Source: Marseilla massiliensis
GTDB taxonomy: Bacteria > Bacteroidota > Bacteroidia > Bacteroidales > Bacteroidaceae
DNA length: 64,000 nt
Reading direction: 5' to 3'
NCBI RefSeq assembly: GCF_016899955.1
Contig: NZ_JACJJL010000002.1
Coordinates: forward strand, 62,001 to 126,000
Shown here one piece after another: positions 28,884 through 37,919 of this stretch. The translations under genes and the position numbers were made by a program. The notes under the pieces were generated by a model, which searched no databases, was not told the DNA's origin, and saw only the letters and a program-made list of their open reading frames with translations. Position 1 is the first letter of the stretch, and every line of letters starts with the position of its first letter.

Positions 28884-28971
28884 CAAGATAGCCCCGATTG
28901 CAGCCCGAAACGGCCCGTACCATCGGCCCGAACGGCCTGTTTCGCAATGCCATACGGCCTATTTCGCAACC
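28884..28971 (+). repeat. 22-bp-period repeat array 4
   Basis: Units at 28884, 28906, 28928 and 28950; the last three share ACGGCC(C/T) cores followed by TTTCGCAA. The array lies between the helicase and rmuC genes, both on the + strand. The rest of the 441-nt spacer 28799-29239 contains the rmuC promoter; no gene is seen. Confidence 0.7.
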
Positions 28972-29120
28972 AACAACCGCAACAACGCCGGCCGGGCACG
29001 GCCTTTGTAAACATTTTACATGGCATCGGGCCTCGCCCGCGGGCTGCGCCGACACAGCATCCTGCCACCGGAGCTTCGGCCCCGGACAGACGGCTGGAGG
29101 CGTTTATCAGCCGTACAGCG

Positions 29121-29151
29121 CTTGCAGTGTCGGCCAAAATTTGTACCTTTG
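29121..29151 (+). promoter_or_regulatory. Promoter of rmuC
   Basis: CTTG (29121-29124), 19 nt and TACCTTTG (29144-29151) match the Bacteroidetes promoter pattern, about 90 nt before the rmuC start. Confidence 0.65.
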
Positions 29152-29239
29152 CAGATGGCTTGCTGCCATCACCGGCACCGCCGCGGCCACAAGAGGCCTG
29201 CGGCATGGCTGCCACAAGACAACATAACAACATTTCACA

Positions 29240-30640
29240 ATGATAGTAATCTATATTCTGGTTGGCGCGGTCATTGGCGCCGGAGTGGCCACATGGGCCA
29301 TGGCCCGGAGCCTGGCTGCGGCAAGGAAAGACAACGGGAGGCTCAACGTCGAGGCCGAAAAGCTGGCCACCGAACTGAGGATGACCAACGAACAGCATGG
29401 CAGGTGTACGGCCAGGCTGGCCGAGGCCGAGGCCGAATGCCGCACGCTCGGGGCGAAAGCCGAGGCGCAGTCGCGCGAGATAGAACTGCTCAAGAAGCAG
29501 GCCGCCGAGACGGCCGACATGCAAGAGCGCCGGTTTGCCGAGCAACTGCGCACGGCAAGGGAACAGATGACCAACGTGGCCAGGCAAATGCTCGAGATGA
29601 ACGCCGACAAGCTGAAGGCGCAAAACGCCGAAAGCATAGGCCACATCACACAGCCGCTGAAAGACGCCATAGGCGAGATGAGGCGCGCCATAGGCGAAAG
29701 CATGAAGGACTCGGAGCGCAACTCGGCATCGTTCCGCGAGCAGATGCGGCTGATGATGGAGAGCAACAAGGCCATAGGCGAAAAGGCCGAGAGCCTGGCC
29801 AACGTGCTCAGGCGCGACAACAAGGCCGCCGGCAACATGGGCGAGATAATACTGGGCGACCTGCTCGCCTCGCAGGGGCTTACCGAAGGCATACACTACG
29901 AGGTGCAGGCGAGGCTGCGCGACGAAAACGGGCGCACGCTGAAAAACGACGACACCGGCCGCGAGATGCAGCCCGACGTGATTCTGCACTACCCGCAGGG
30001 GCAGGACGCAATCATCGACTCTAAGGTCTCGCTGGTGGCCTACGAGCGCTATGTCAACGCCGAAAGCCCGGAGGAAAAGGAGAGATTCCTCCAGGAACAC
30101 ATCAAGAGCGTGAGGCAGCACGCCACCGAACTCGCACGAAAAGACTACAGCCGATACATCAAGGCGCCGCGAGAGGCTGTGGACTTCGTGATAATGTTCG
30201 TGCCGTTCGAGTCGTCGTTGCAACTGGCCCTGGCCAACGACCCCACGCTGTGGCGCGACGCCTTCGAGAAGAAAGTGTTCATCACGGGCGAGCAAAACCT
30301 GCTCGGCATACTGCACATAATACACGTGGCTTGGGTGCAAAACCAGCAAGCAGAGAACCAAAAGAAGGTGTTCGGACTGGCAGAGCAGCTGCTCGACCGC
30401 CTGGGCGACTTCGCCAAGCGGTTCAGCGACCTCGGCGACGTGATTGAAAGGGCCCGCAAAGCCTACGATTTTGCCGACAACAAGCTCATCAGCGGCAACC
30501 AAAGCGTGGTGAAAAAGGGGCGCGAGCTGGTGGAACTGGGGGCAAAGGAAAACCCCAACCGCAAGATTCCGCAACCGCGCGAGGCCCTGCCGGCCTCACC
30601 ACAGGAAAGCCAGGAAGCCAAGGAAGCGCAGGAGCCATGA
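29240..30640 (+). CDS. rmuC: DNA recombination protein RmuC
   Basis: RmuC proteins limit inversions and recombination at short inverted repeats and have a predicted nuclease fold. The 466-residue protein has an N-terminal membrane segment (MIVIYILVGAVIGAGVATWA), a long coiled coil (about residues 25-170) and the RmuC domain with GNMGEIILGDLL, QPDVILHYP, IIDSKVSLVAYERY and FVIMFVPFES. The Asp and DSK residues of the nuclease-like fold are present. The C-terminus is Gln/Glu/Ala-rich. A CT-rich tandem repeat fills the gap to the next gene. Confidence 0.93.
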   Translation: MIVIYILVGAVIGAGVATWAMARSLAAARKDNGRLNVEAEKLATELRMTNEQHGRCTARLAEAEAECRTLGAKAEAQSREIELLKKQAAETADMQERRFAEQLRTAREQMTNVARQMLEMNADKLKAQNAESIGHITQPLKDAIGEMRRAIGESMKDSERNSASFREQMRLMMESNKAIGEKAESLANVLRRDNKAAGNMGEIILGDLLASQGLTEGIHYEVQARLRDENGRTLKNDDTGREMQPDVILHYPQGQDAIIDSKVSLVAYERYVNAESPEEKERFLQEHIKSVRQHATELARKDYSRYIKAPREAVDFVIMFVPFESSLQLALANDPTLWRDAFEKKVFITGEQNLLGILHIIHVAWVQNQQAENQKKVFGLAEQLLDRLGDFAKRFSDLGDVIERARKAYDFADNKLISGNQSVVKKGRELVELGAKENPNRKIPQPREALPASPQESQEAKEAQEP

Positions 30641-30672
30641 CGCCCCTGCGCCTTGGGTGACAAATTGCGGGG

Positions 30673-30796
30673 CTCTCCCAGCCTCCCAGAGCTCCCATCA
30701 CCCCAGCTCTCCCAGAGCTCCCAAAACTCCCAGACCTCCCAGACCTCCCATCACCCCAGCCCTCCCAGAGCTCCCAGTCCTCCCAGCCCTCCCATC
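30673..30796 (+). repeat. CT-rich 9-bp tandem repeat before the phosphopantetheinyl transferase
   Basis: About thirteen degenerate copies of CTCCCAGAG/CTCCCAGAC run to the ATG at 30797, with a higher-order duplication around two CTCCCATCACCCCAG segments. The coding strand is almost pure pyrimidine plus A. It occupies the ribosome-binding position, so it forms the leader of the downstream gene. The frame through it is open from a TTG at 30653, encoding a Pro/Ser/Gln-rich peptide, but the transferase fold starts at the ATG. Confidence 0.8.
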
Positions 30797-31360
30797 ATGA
30801 TATACCTCAACGACGACATCACCTCTCTCGACCTGGCAGCTGCCCTGCAGCAGCTTCCGCAATGGCGGCGCGAGCAGGCATTGCGCTACCGCCATGAGAT
30901 AGACCGCAAGCTCAACGCAGCAGCCTACATGCTTTTGTGGCAAGGCCTCAAGGCTGGCTATGGCCTCGAAGCCCCACCCGAGCTTGCCCTCTTCCCGGGG
31001 GGCAAGCCATACCTGAAAGGCCACCCCGACATACACTTCAACCTAAGCCACTGCCCCAAGGCAGCCCTGTGCGCCATCGCCGGCGTGCCCGTAGGGGCCG
31101 ACATCGAAAGCATCAGGCCATACAACCCGCAACTGGCGCGACGCGTCTTGAGCGAGGCCGAGGTCGAGCAGGTGGAATCCTCGCCGTCGCCCGACATCGT
31201 TTTCGCACGGCTGTGGACAATGAAAGAGAGCCTGCTCAAGCTCACCGGCGAAGGCATCCGGCGCGATTTGAAAAGCGTGCTCGTCAACACTTCCGCCAGG
31301 TTTGCCACAACCGTAAACACCGCACGTGGCTACGTGTTCACCGTCTGCACCGAACAATGA
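30797..31360 (+). CDS. 4'-phosphopantetheinyl transferase superfamily protein
   Basis: Transfers phosphopantetheine from CoA to a carrier-protein Ser. The 187-residue protein (MIYLNDDITSL) has the Sfp-type motifs: KPYLKGHPDIHFNLSH, the Mg-binding GADIESI (about residues 96-102) and the FARLWTMKESLLKLTGEG motif (WxxKES, about residues 136-153). The size fits the short Sfp-like class. Its stop overlaps the dinB start (ATGA), so the genes are translationally coupled. Its carrier substrate is not evident here. Confidence 0.9.
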   Translation: MIYLNDDITSLDLAAALQQLPQWRREQALRYRHEIDRKLNAAAYMLLWQGLKAGYGLEAPPELALFPGGKPYLKGHPDIHFNLSHCPKAALCAIAGVPVGADIESIRPYNPQLARRVLSEAEVEQVESSPSPDIVFARLWTMKESLLKLTGEGIRRDLKSVLVNTSARFATTVNTARGYVFTVCTEQ

Positions 31361-32448
31361 CTACAGAACGAAAAATCATACATATCGACATGGATGCCTT
31401 CTTTGCATCTGTTGAGCAACGCGACAATCCCGAGCTGCGCGGACAACCCATCGCCGTGGGCCACGACGGCCCCCGCAGTGTGGTGTCTACAGCCAGCTAC
31501 GAGGCCCGCCGGTATGGCGTTCGCTCGGCTATGCCAATGGCACGGGCCAAGCGCCTGTGCCCGCAACTGGTCATCGTGCCTGGCAGATACGAGGTGTACA
31601 GGGCCGTCTCCGGCCAGGTGAGGGGCATTTTCCGCGAATATACCGACAAGATTGAGCCGTTGTCGATAGACGAGGCCTTTCTCGACGTCACCGAAAACAA
31701 ACGCGGCATCGACTCGGCTGCCGGCATCGCGCAGGAAATAAGGACGCGCATACGCGACGAACTGCACCTCACGGCGTCGGCGGGAGTGTCTTACAACAAG
31801 TTTCTCGCGAAGATAGCATCCGACCTCAACAAGCCCGACGGCATGACGGTAATACCGAAGGAATGCGCGCTCGAATTCATTTCATCGCTCAAGGTTGAGC
31901 AATTCTGGGGCGTGGGACCGCGCACCGCCGAACGCATGCACTACATTGGCATTTTCACCGGGGCCGACCTGAGGAAATGCTCCCTGCGACACCTCACCGA
32001 AGTGTTCGGCAAAATGGGGCGCACGTATTATGACTTCGCCCGCGGAATAGACACTCGGCAGGTGGAAACGGAATACGTACGCAAGTCAGTAGGATGCGAA
32101 CACACGCTCGAAAGCGACATCAGCACCCGGTCGACAGTGATTATAGAGTTGTACCATACGGTGCTCGAACTGGCAAGGAGGATAGAGAACGACAAGTTTG
32201 AAGGGCGCACGCTGACCCTGAAAATAAAGTACTCCGACTTCTCGCAGATTACCCGCAGCATAACCACCAACAAGCTCCTGCAGACTAAAGACGACATCTT
32301 GCCGGCTGCAAAAAGGCTGCTCGGCGAGGTGGAATACTCGGCCAACCACCCCATCAGGCTCATTGGCCTGTCTGTGTCAAACCCTTTGCCAGAATCCGAA
32401 ATGCACAGGGCAGAGTGGGTGCAAAGCTACATCGATTTCAAAGACTGA
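31357..32448 (+). CDS. dinB: DNA polymerase IV (Y family)
   Basis: Error-prone translesion polymerase. The 363-residue protein opens MTTERKIIHIDMDAFFASVEQ (motif I with the catalytic Asp) and has SIDEAFLDVT (motif with the catalytic DE pair), the thumb/HhH region VEQFWGVGPRTAERM and a little-finger domain. There is no obvious beta-clamp-binding tail. The start overlaps the previous stop as ATGA. Long upstream open frames through the transferase gene are antiparallel artefacts of reading frame and were ignored. Confidence 0.95.
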   Translation: MTTERKIIHIDMDAFFASVEQRDNPELRGQPIAVGHDGPRSVVSTASYEARRYGVRSAMPMARAKRLCPQLVIVPGRYEVYRAVSGQVRGIFREYTDKIEPLSIDEAFLDVTENKRGIDSAAGIAQEIRTRIRDELHLTASAGVSYNKFLAKIASDLNKPDGMTVIPKECALEFISSLKVEQFWGVGPRTAERMHYIGIFTGADLRKCSLRHLTEVFGKMGRTYYDFARGIDTRQVETEYVRKSVGCEHTLESDISTRSTVIIELYHTVLELARRIENDKFEGRTLTLKIKYSDFSQITRSITTNKLLQTKDDILPAAKRLLGEVEYSANHPIRLIGLSVSNPLPESEMHRAEWVQSYIDFKD

Positions 32449-32526
32449 CACTGCCGCCACGCCAACAGCAAACCATGGCGCCACAATGCTTTTGAAACAA
32501 CGTTCAAACTTTTTAATATCCATTTC

Positions 32527-32558
32527 TTTGGCTCAACGCCAAAAAAGAATTACCTTTG
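32527..32558 (+). promoter_or_regulatory. Promoter of the etfBA-acyl-CoA dehydrogenase operon
   Basis: TTTG (32527-32530), 20 nt and TACCTTTG (32551-32558) match the Bacteroidetes consensus, about 72 nt before the etfB start. Confidence 0.75.
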
Positions 32559-32629
32559 CCGTTGACTGTCTTGTTCATGCCGACAGCCTATACTAATCAC
32601 ACAAGATTCACAATAACTATCTAATAAAT

Positions 32630-33499
32630 ATGAACTTGAAAATCGTTGTACTTGCCAAGCAAGTCCCTGACACCAGAAACGTGGGGAAGGACGCCATGAC
32701 AGCAGAAGGCACGGTAAACCGCGCTGCACTGCCGGCAATATTCAACCCCGAAGACCTCAACGCATTGGAGCAGGCCCTGCGCCTGAAAGAGCAAAACCCT
32801 GGCTCTACGGTGGGCATACTGACCATGGGGCCGCCAAGGGCAGCCGAAATAATAAGGCAAGGACTGTACCGCGGTGCCGACACCGGATGGTTGCTTACCG
32901 ACCGTCTCTTTGCCGGGGCTGACACGCTGGCCACTTCTTATGCACTGGCCACTGCGATAAAGAAAATAGGAGGGGTCGACATTGTAATCGGAGGACGGCA
33001 GGCCATCGACGGCGACACGGCACAAGTGGGCCCGCAAGTGGCCGAGAAACTGGGGCTGAGCCAGGTGACTTACGCCGAGGAAATACTGAAATGCGAAGAC
33101 GGCAAGCTCACCATAAGGCGGCACATCGACGGTGGCGTAGAGACCGTGGAGGCGCCAATGCCCATTGTCATCACCGTCAACGGCAGCGCAGCGCCATGCC
33201 GACCCTGCAACGCAAAGCTGGTGATGAAATACAAACACGCCACGGCGCCGATGGAACGCACGCCCGGCATGCCTTACGCCGAACTGTATGAAGAGAGGCC
33301 TTACCTCACTCTCAACCAATGGTCGGTGGCCGACGTCGACGGCGACCCGCAGCAGTGCGGGCTCAGCGGCTCGCCGACGAAGGTGAAGGCGGTGCAGAAC
33401 ATCGTGTTCCAGGCAAAGGAATGCAAGAGGCTCTCTGCTGCCGACGCCAACATAGAAGGCATGGTCAAGGAACTGCTTAGCGAGAAAATAATAGGATAA
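32630..33499 (+). CDS. etfB: Electron transfer flavoprotein subunit beta
   Basis: Small subunit of the ETF heterodimer, carrying AMP or a second FAD and docking to acyl-CoA dehydrogenases. The 289-residue protein begins MNLKIVVLAKQVPDT and shows the EtfB motifs NPEDLNALEQALRLKE, VGILTMGPP, DIVIGGRQAIDGDTAQVGP and the nucleotide-loop signature. Followed after 145 nt by etfA and then an acyl-CoA dehydrogenase on the same strand, so the three probably work together. Confidence 0.94.
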   Translation: MNLKIVVLAKQVPDTRNVGKDAMTAEGTVNRAALPAIFNPEDLNALEQALRLKEQNPGSTVGILTMGPPRAAEIIRQGLYRGADTGWLLTDRLFAGADTLATSYALATAIKKIGGVDIVIGGRQAIDGDTAQVGPQVAEKLGLSQVTYAEEILKCEDGKLTIRRHIDGGVETVEAPMPIVITVNGSAAPCRPCNAKLVMKYKHATAPMERTPGMPYAELYEERPYLTLNQWSVADVDGDPQQCGLSGSPTKVKAVQNIVFQAKECKRLSAADANIEGMVKELLSEKIIG

Positions 33500-33644
33500 A
33501 CAATGTTTCATTGATTTTGAACCGCCCGCAACAAGGCCATGAAAGCCAAGCCAGGGGCTTGCCGGATTGACGCTGGCAAAAGGGAAAGGCCACCCGGCAA
33601 CAGGGCCGGACAGTGCAGGGCATTCAATACTTAACACCAAATTT

Positions 33645-34667
33645 ATGGACAACGTATTCGTATATGTAGAGATAGAAGGCACCGAGGTGAAGGAGGTTTC
33701 GCAGGAACTGCTCACCAAGGGCCGCAAACTGGCCAACGAACTGGGCGTGGAACTGCATGCGGTAGTATGCGGAACAGGCATCAAGGACAAGGTTGAGAGC
33801 CAGATACTCCCCTATGGCGTGGACAAGCTCTTTGTCTTTGACGGCGATGGTTTGTTCCCTTATACATCGGCACCCCACACGGACATCCTCGTAAACCTGT
33901 TCAAAGAGGAAAAGCCGCAGATATGCCTCATGGGCGCAACTGTCATCGGGCGCGACCTCGGGCCGCGCGTGTCGTCGTCGCTTACCAGCGGACTGACAGC
34001 CGACTGCACGCAACTTGAGATAGGAACATACGACGACAAGAAGAGCGGAAAGCACTACGACGGGCTGCTGTACCAAATCCGCCCTGCCTTCGGAGGCAAC
34101 ATCGTGGCCACCATCGTCAACCCTGACCACCGCCCGCAAATGGCTACCGTGCGCAGCGGAGTGATGCAGAAAGCACTCTACGAAGGCCAGGCCAAGGGCG
34201 AAGTGACTTACCCCGACGTTACGAAATATGTGTCAAAGGAGGCTTTCGTGGTCAAGGTGCTCGACCGACATGTGGAAGCTGCCAAGCACAACCTTAAGGG
34301 TTCGCCCATCGTTGTGGCCGGTGGCTATGGCGTGGGAAGCAAGGAAGGCTTCGACACGCTGTTCAAACTGGCAAAGGAACTGCACGGAGAGGTGGGCGCA
34401 AGCCGTGCCGCCGTCGACGCAGGATGGGCCGACCACGACAGGCAGATAGGACAGACAGGCGTAACGGTACACCCCAAGGTGTACATCGCATGCGGCATCT
34501 CGGGACAGATACAGCACATAGCCGGCATGCAGGACTCGGGAATCATCATATCCATAAACAGCGACCCGGACGCTCCCATCAACAGGATTGCCGACTATGT
34601 GATAACCGGCACTGTCGAAGAAGTGGTGCCAAAGCTCATCAAATACTACAAACAAAACAGCAAGTAA
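33645..34667 (+). CDS. etfA: Electron transfer flavoprotein subunit alpha
   Basis: FAD-binding large subunit of ETF. The 340-residue protein starts MDNVFVYVEIEGTEVKEV; the open frame upstream of this Met runs through the spacer and is not family-like. Seen: LMGATVIGRDLGPRVSS, the C-terminal FAD motif SPIVVAGGYGVGSKEGF, GASRAAVDAGW, IGQTGVTVHPKVYIACGISG and ISINSDPDAPI. These are the classic EtfA signatures. It shares the operon with etfB and the dehydrogenase. Confidence 0.95.
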   Translation: MDNVFVYVEIEGTEVKEVSQELLTKGRKLANELGVELHAVVCGTGIKDKVESQILPYGVDKLFVFDGDGLFPYTSAPHTDILVNLFKEEKPQICLMGATVIGRDLGPRVSSSLTSGLTADCTQLEIGTYDDKKSGKHYDGLLYQIRPAFGGNIVATIVNPDHRPQMATVRSGVMQKALYEGQAKGEVTYPDVTKYVSKEAFVVKVLDRHVEAAKHNLKGSPIVVAGGYGVGSKEGFDTLFKLAKELHGEVGASRAAVDAGWADHDRQIGQTGVTVHPKVYIACGISGQIQHIAGMQDSGIIISINSDPDAPINRIADYVITGTVEEVVPKLIKYYKQNSK

Positions 34668-34749
34668 CAAGCTCGGCAGGGCACAAGGCGGCCGCCGCAA
34701 CAGGCCGGCATGCCCCGCTTAAAGCACTAACAAACATAAAGCAACACCA

Positions 34750-36495
34750 ATGGCCAATTACTATACAGACCAGCCGGAACTGAAGTTCCACCTTCATCAC
34801 CCGCTGATGAAACGCATAGTCGAGCTCAAGGAGCGCGACTTTGCAGACAAAGACAAGTATGAAGACGCTCCCGTCGACTTCGACGACGCAATGGAGAACT
34901 ACGAGAAAATGCTCGAGATAACGGGCGACGTAGCCGCAAACATCATTGAGCCCAACTCTGAAAGCGTTGACGAAGAGGGCCCGCACCTCGAGAACGGGCG
35001 CATGATTTACGCCTCGAAGACATACGAGAACCTCGACGCCACGCGCAAGGCAGGGCTTTGGGGCGTAAGCATGCCGCGCCGCTATGGCGGCCTCAACCTG
35101 CCCGTAACGCCCTACTCGATGGCATCGGAGATGGTGGCGTCGGCCGATGCGGGCTTCCAGAACATCTGGAGCCTGCAAGACTGCATCGAGACTCTGTACG
35201 AATTCGGCAGCGAAGAGCAGCGGCAGAAGTACATTCCGCGCGTTTGCGCAGGCGAGACCATGTCGATGGACCTTACCGAACCAGACGCGGGAAGCGACCT
35301 CCAGCGCGTTATGCTCAAGGCAACCTACTCAGAGAAGGACGGCTGCTGGCTGCTTAACGGCGTCAAGAGGTTCATCACCAACGGCGACTCCGACATCCAC
35401 CTCGTGCTGGCACGCTCTGAAGAAGGCACACGAGACGGCCGCGGACTGTCGATGTTCATCTATGACAAGCGCCAGGGCGGCGTCAACGTGCGCCACATAG
35501 AGCACAAACTGGGCATCCACGGGTCGCCCACGTGCGAGCTTACGTACAAGAACGCCAAGGCCGAACTGTGCGGAAGCACGCGCATGGGGCTCATAAAGTA
35601 TGTCATGGCGCTTATGAACGGGGCCCGGCTCGGCATAGCCGCACAGTCGGTGGGCGTGTCGCAGGCCGCCTACAGCGAAGGCCTGGCCTACGCAAAGGAG
35701 CGCCGCCAGTTTGACACGGCCATCATCGACTTCCCCGCCGTCTACGACATGCTGTCGCGAATGAAGGCCAAGCTCGACGCCGGACGCTCTATACTGTACC
35801 AGACGGCACGCTATGTCGACCTGTACAAGGCTCTCGACGACATAGCCCGCGAGCGCAAGCTGACGCCCGAGGAGCGCCAGGAGCAAAAGAAATATGCGCG
35901 CCTTGCCGACGCCTTCACCCCGATAGCCAAGGGCATGAACTCCGAATATGCCAACCAGAACGCCTACGACGCCATACAGATACACGGCGGCTCGGGCTTC
36001 ATAATGGAGTACAAGAGCCAGCGCCTGTACCGCGACGCCCGCATATTCTCAATATACGAAGGCACCACGCAGCTGCAGGTCGTAGCCGCAATACGCTACA
36101 TCACCAACGGCACTTACCTTGGCATAATGAAGGAAATGATTGAAAGCGAGGTCTCCGAGGACATGAGGCCGCTGCAGATTCGCGTAGGCAAGCTCATTGA
36201 GATGTACGAGCAAGCCGTCAACTACGTCAAGGAGGCAGGCAGCCAAGAGGTGCACGACTTCCTTGCCCGCCGCCTTTACGACATGACCGGCGACATTCTC
36301 ATGGCGCTGCTCATCATCGACGATGCCAGCAGGGCTCCCGAGCTGTTCCTCAAGAGTGCCCACGTATATGTGCGCCATGCCGAAGAAGAGGTTATCGGAA
36401 AGACGGCATACGTGAAAAACTTCATCGAGGAAGACCTCGTGTACTTCAAGACCGGCATGCCCACCGCAGAGCAATGCCGGTGCTGCAAGGAATGA
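34750..36495 (+). CDS. Acyl-CoA dehydrogenase
   Basis: FAD enzyme oxidising acyl-CoA to enoyl-CoA and passing electrons to the ETF encoded just upstream. The 581-residue protein has the signatures TMSMDLTEPDAGSDLQ and QIHGGSGFIMEYKSQRLYRD, plus YEGTTQLQV near the catalytic region. It is longer than the 380-residue housekeeping class and has an extra C-terminal domain, like Bacteroidales members of this family. No hydratase or thiolase is adjacent, so the chain length and direction cannot be told. A hairpin terminator follows. Confidence 0.93.
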   Translation: MANYYTDQPELKFHLHHPLMKRIVELKERDFADKDKYEDAPVDFDDAMENYEKMLEITGDVAANIIEPNSESVDEEGPHLENGRMIYASKTYENLDATRKAGLWGVSMPRRYGGLNLPVTPYSMASEMVASADAGFQNIWSLQDCIETLYEFGSEEQRQKYIPRVCAGETMSMDLTEPDAGSDLQRVMLKATYSEKDGCWLLNGVKRFITNGDSDIHLVLARSEEGTRDGRGLSMFIYDKRQGGVNVRHIEHKLGIHGSPTCELTYKNAKAELCGSTRMGLIKYVMALMNGARLGIAAQSVGVSQAAYSEGLAYAKERRQFDTAIIDFPAVYDMLSRMKAKLDAGRSILYQTARYVDLYKALDDIARERKLTPEERQEQKKYARLADAFTPIAKGMNSEYANQNAYDAIQIHGGSGFIMEYKSQRLYRDARIFSIYEGTTQLQVVAAIRYITNGTYLGIMKEMIESEVSEDMRPLQIRVGKLIEMYEQAVNYVKEAGSQEVHDFLARRLYDMTGDILMALLIIDDASRAPELFLKSAHVYVRHAEEEVIGKTAYVKNFIEEDLVYFKTGMPTAEQCRCCKE

Positions 36496-36513
36496 CAACA
36501 AGCACGAAAAACC

Positions 36514-36558
36514 ACCCTCAAAGGCATGCCCAAGGCAACCTTTGAGGGTAGTTTATTT
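36514..36558 (+). terminator. Terminator after the etf operon
   Basis: An 11-bp perfect stem ACCCTCAAAGG/CCTTTGAGGGT (36514-36524, 36539-36549) is followed by AGTTTATTT, 19 nt after the dehydrogenase stop. Confidence 0.75.
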
Positions 36559-36642
36559 ACTGCAGCGGGCGGAACACGGCCGGGCCGGGCAGCCAAACCT
36601 GTCATTCACCGGGCCACAGCGGCCGGCCGGCGCCCAGCAACC

Positions 36643-37584
36643 CTACCGCAACAACACCATGCGGCGCAATATCAGGTTCTTGTAACTGCGCCGCAGGTCG
36701 TCGGGCAGGAACGAGCGGTCTATCAGCTCAAACCACTTGGGCAGCACGCGGCCGAACTTCCGCGACAAGTTCTCTATCACCTTCTCGTCAACCCCCGATG
36801 CCGTTATGGCCTTATGGAAATCGGCCTTGCGCAACCTGTTCTTCTTTCCGTTGAGCGTCAGGGCCAGTTCCTCGTTGTCTTCGGGCATGGCCAACGCCGT
36901 CGACAGCATGTCGTAGGCTGGCGTCAGCGTATATCCGAGGCCTGCGTTGTTGTAAAGCGAGAAGTTTTTTAGGTGCATGTCGGCATTGCCTGTTATCCAA
37001 GAGAACACCACAACCTCCCAGAAGTTGACCACATCGAGCTGCGGAGTAGCCGAGAACCGGCGTATTATCTTGGCTATTTGCTCGTAAGATCCCTTGTACT
37101 TATACTCCGTGAGGCGCTCCGACAACTGGCACATGTCTTCCATGGCCACCTTTTCTCCATCCTTCGTACGGTCTATCCGCCGCGTTATGTAGCACAGTTC
37201 GCCGTCGGCAAAGCGTATCAGCGAATGTGGCACCACGCTTATCTTGGCTGCCTCGGCCAGGTGCATGGTCACGTCCTCCAGCTCGGGCAAGGCCCTGTAG
37301 GCGCTTGTCTGCGGCTTCAGGATGAACCGCCCCCACAACCCGACGATGGTAAACCGGTCGGGCTCGTCGCGCCCGCCGCGGCTGAGGTCGAGCGAGAGCT
37401 TGGCCTGTACGCCGGTGAGCGTGGTCTGGCTGCGCACAACCCGCTTGGCCAGGTCGCCCAGTTGCGAACGCACGTATGGCAGCTTCGGTGCCGTGGCAAC
37501 GCCAAAAAACTTGCGGGCGCAGGCCGGATGAAAGTCTACCTGGCCCTCTTTCAGTTCCTTGTAACAATACAGACACTTGCCCAT
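36643..37584 (-). CDS. HipA/HipT-like serine/threonine kinase toxin
   Basis: Kinase component of a HipBST-like module; HipA targets glutamyl-tRNA synthetase and HipT tryptophanyl-tRNA synthetase in E. coli, so an aminoacyl-tRNA synthetase target is inferred. The 313-residue protein has a CxxC...HxxC cluster (C4, C7, H19, C22), the Gly-rich loop TTLTGVQAK (58-62 for GVQAK), catalytic D202, H204 and N207 in GNADMHLKNFSL, and D225 in LTPAYDMLS. The loop has Thr where HipA and HipT have autophosphorylated Ser. The start at 37584 was chosen over 37590 because GGAGG lies 7 nt upstream; it overlaps the previous stop as TGATG. Confidence 0.9.
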   Translation of the reverse strand: MGKCLYCYKELKEGQVDFHPACARKFFGVATAPKLPYVRSQLGDLAKRVVRSQTTLTGVQAKLSLDLSRGGRDEPDRFTIVGLWGRFILKPQTSAYRALPELEDVTMHLAEAAKISVVPHSLIRFADGELCYITRRIDRTKDGEKVAMEDMCQLSERLTEYKYKGSYEQIAKIIRRFSATPQLDVVNFWEVVVFSWITGNADMHLKNFSLYNNAGLGYTLTPAYDMLSTALAMPEDNEELALTLNGKKNRLRKADFHKAITASGVDEKVIENLSRKFGRVLPKWFELIDRSFLPDDLRRSYKNLILRRMVLLR

Positions 37585-37913
37585 CAGCATTCCTCCGTCA
37601 TTTCTGGAACCACACTCACCGCCCCAATGCAGTCTTTGCAACATGCCAAGAGCAGCGACATGCGGTCAAGGCGGTTTATCTTCCAGCTTCTCTCTGCAAT
37701 GCCGAGCAGCCACCCCTCGGGTATCAGCCCGTCGAAAAACGGGAACAGCACCGTGGCCTTGTAGGGCTCGCGGCGAAGCGGCAACGTCAGGCTCACGGCC
37801 TCGGCGCCGTCTGCCGCAAGATAGTCGCGGTCATATTCAAACGTGAAACCGCTCTCGTCTTCGGCCAGCCACCCCGCAAGGCGGTCATGCACATACACCT
37901 TCGCTCTCTTCAT
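37584..37913 (-). CDS. HipA N-terminal-domain protein, HipS-like
   Basis: A 109-residue protein equal to the N-terminal subdomain of HipA (VYVHDRLAGWLAEDE, then YDRDYLAADGAEAVSLTLPLRRE, and FFDGLIPEGWLL). In HipBST systems this separate small protein, HipS, is the antitoxin of the kinase; that role is inferred here from gene order and fold. It starts 6 nt after the hipB stop and overlaps the kinase gene by one base. Confidence 0.88.
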   Translation of the reverse strand: MKRAKVYVHDRLAGWLAEDESGFTFEYDRDYLAADGAEAVSLTLPLRREPYKATVLFPFFDGLIPEGWLLGIAERSWKINRLDRMSLLLACCKDCIGAVSVVPEMTEEC

Positions 37914-37919
37914 GGGCTA

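Noticed and set aside
30653..30796. N-terminal Pro/Ser-rich extension of the phosphopantetheinyl transferase
   Set aside because: It needs a TTG start and is a translation of a simple repeat; the family's N-terminus begins at the ATG at 30797.
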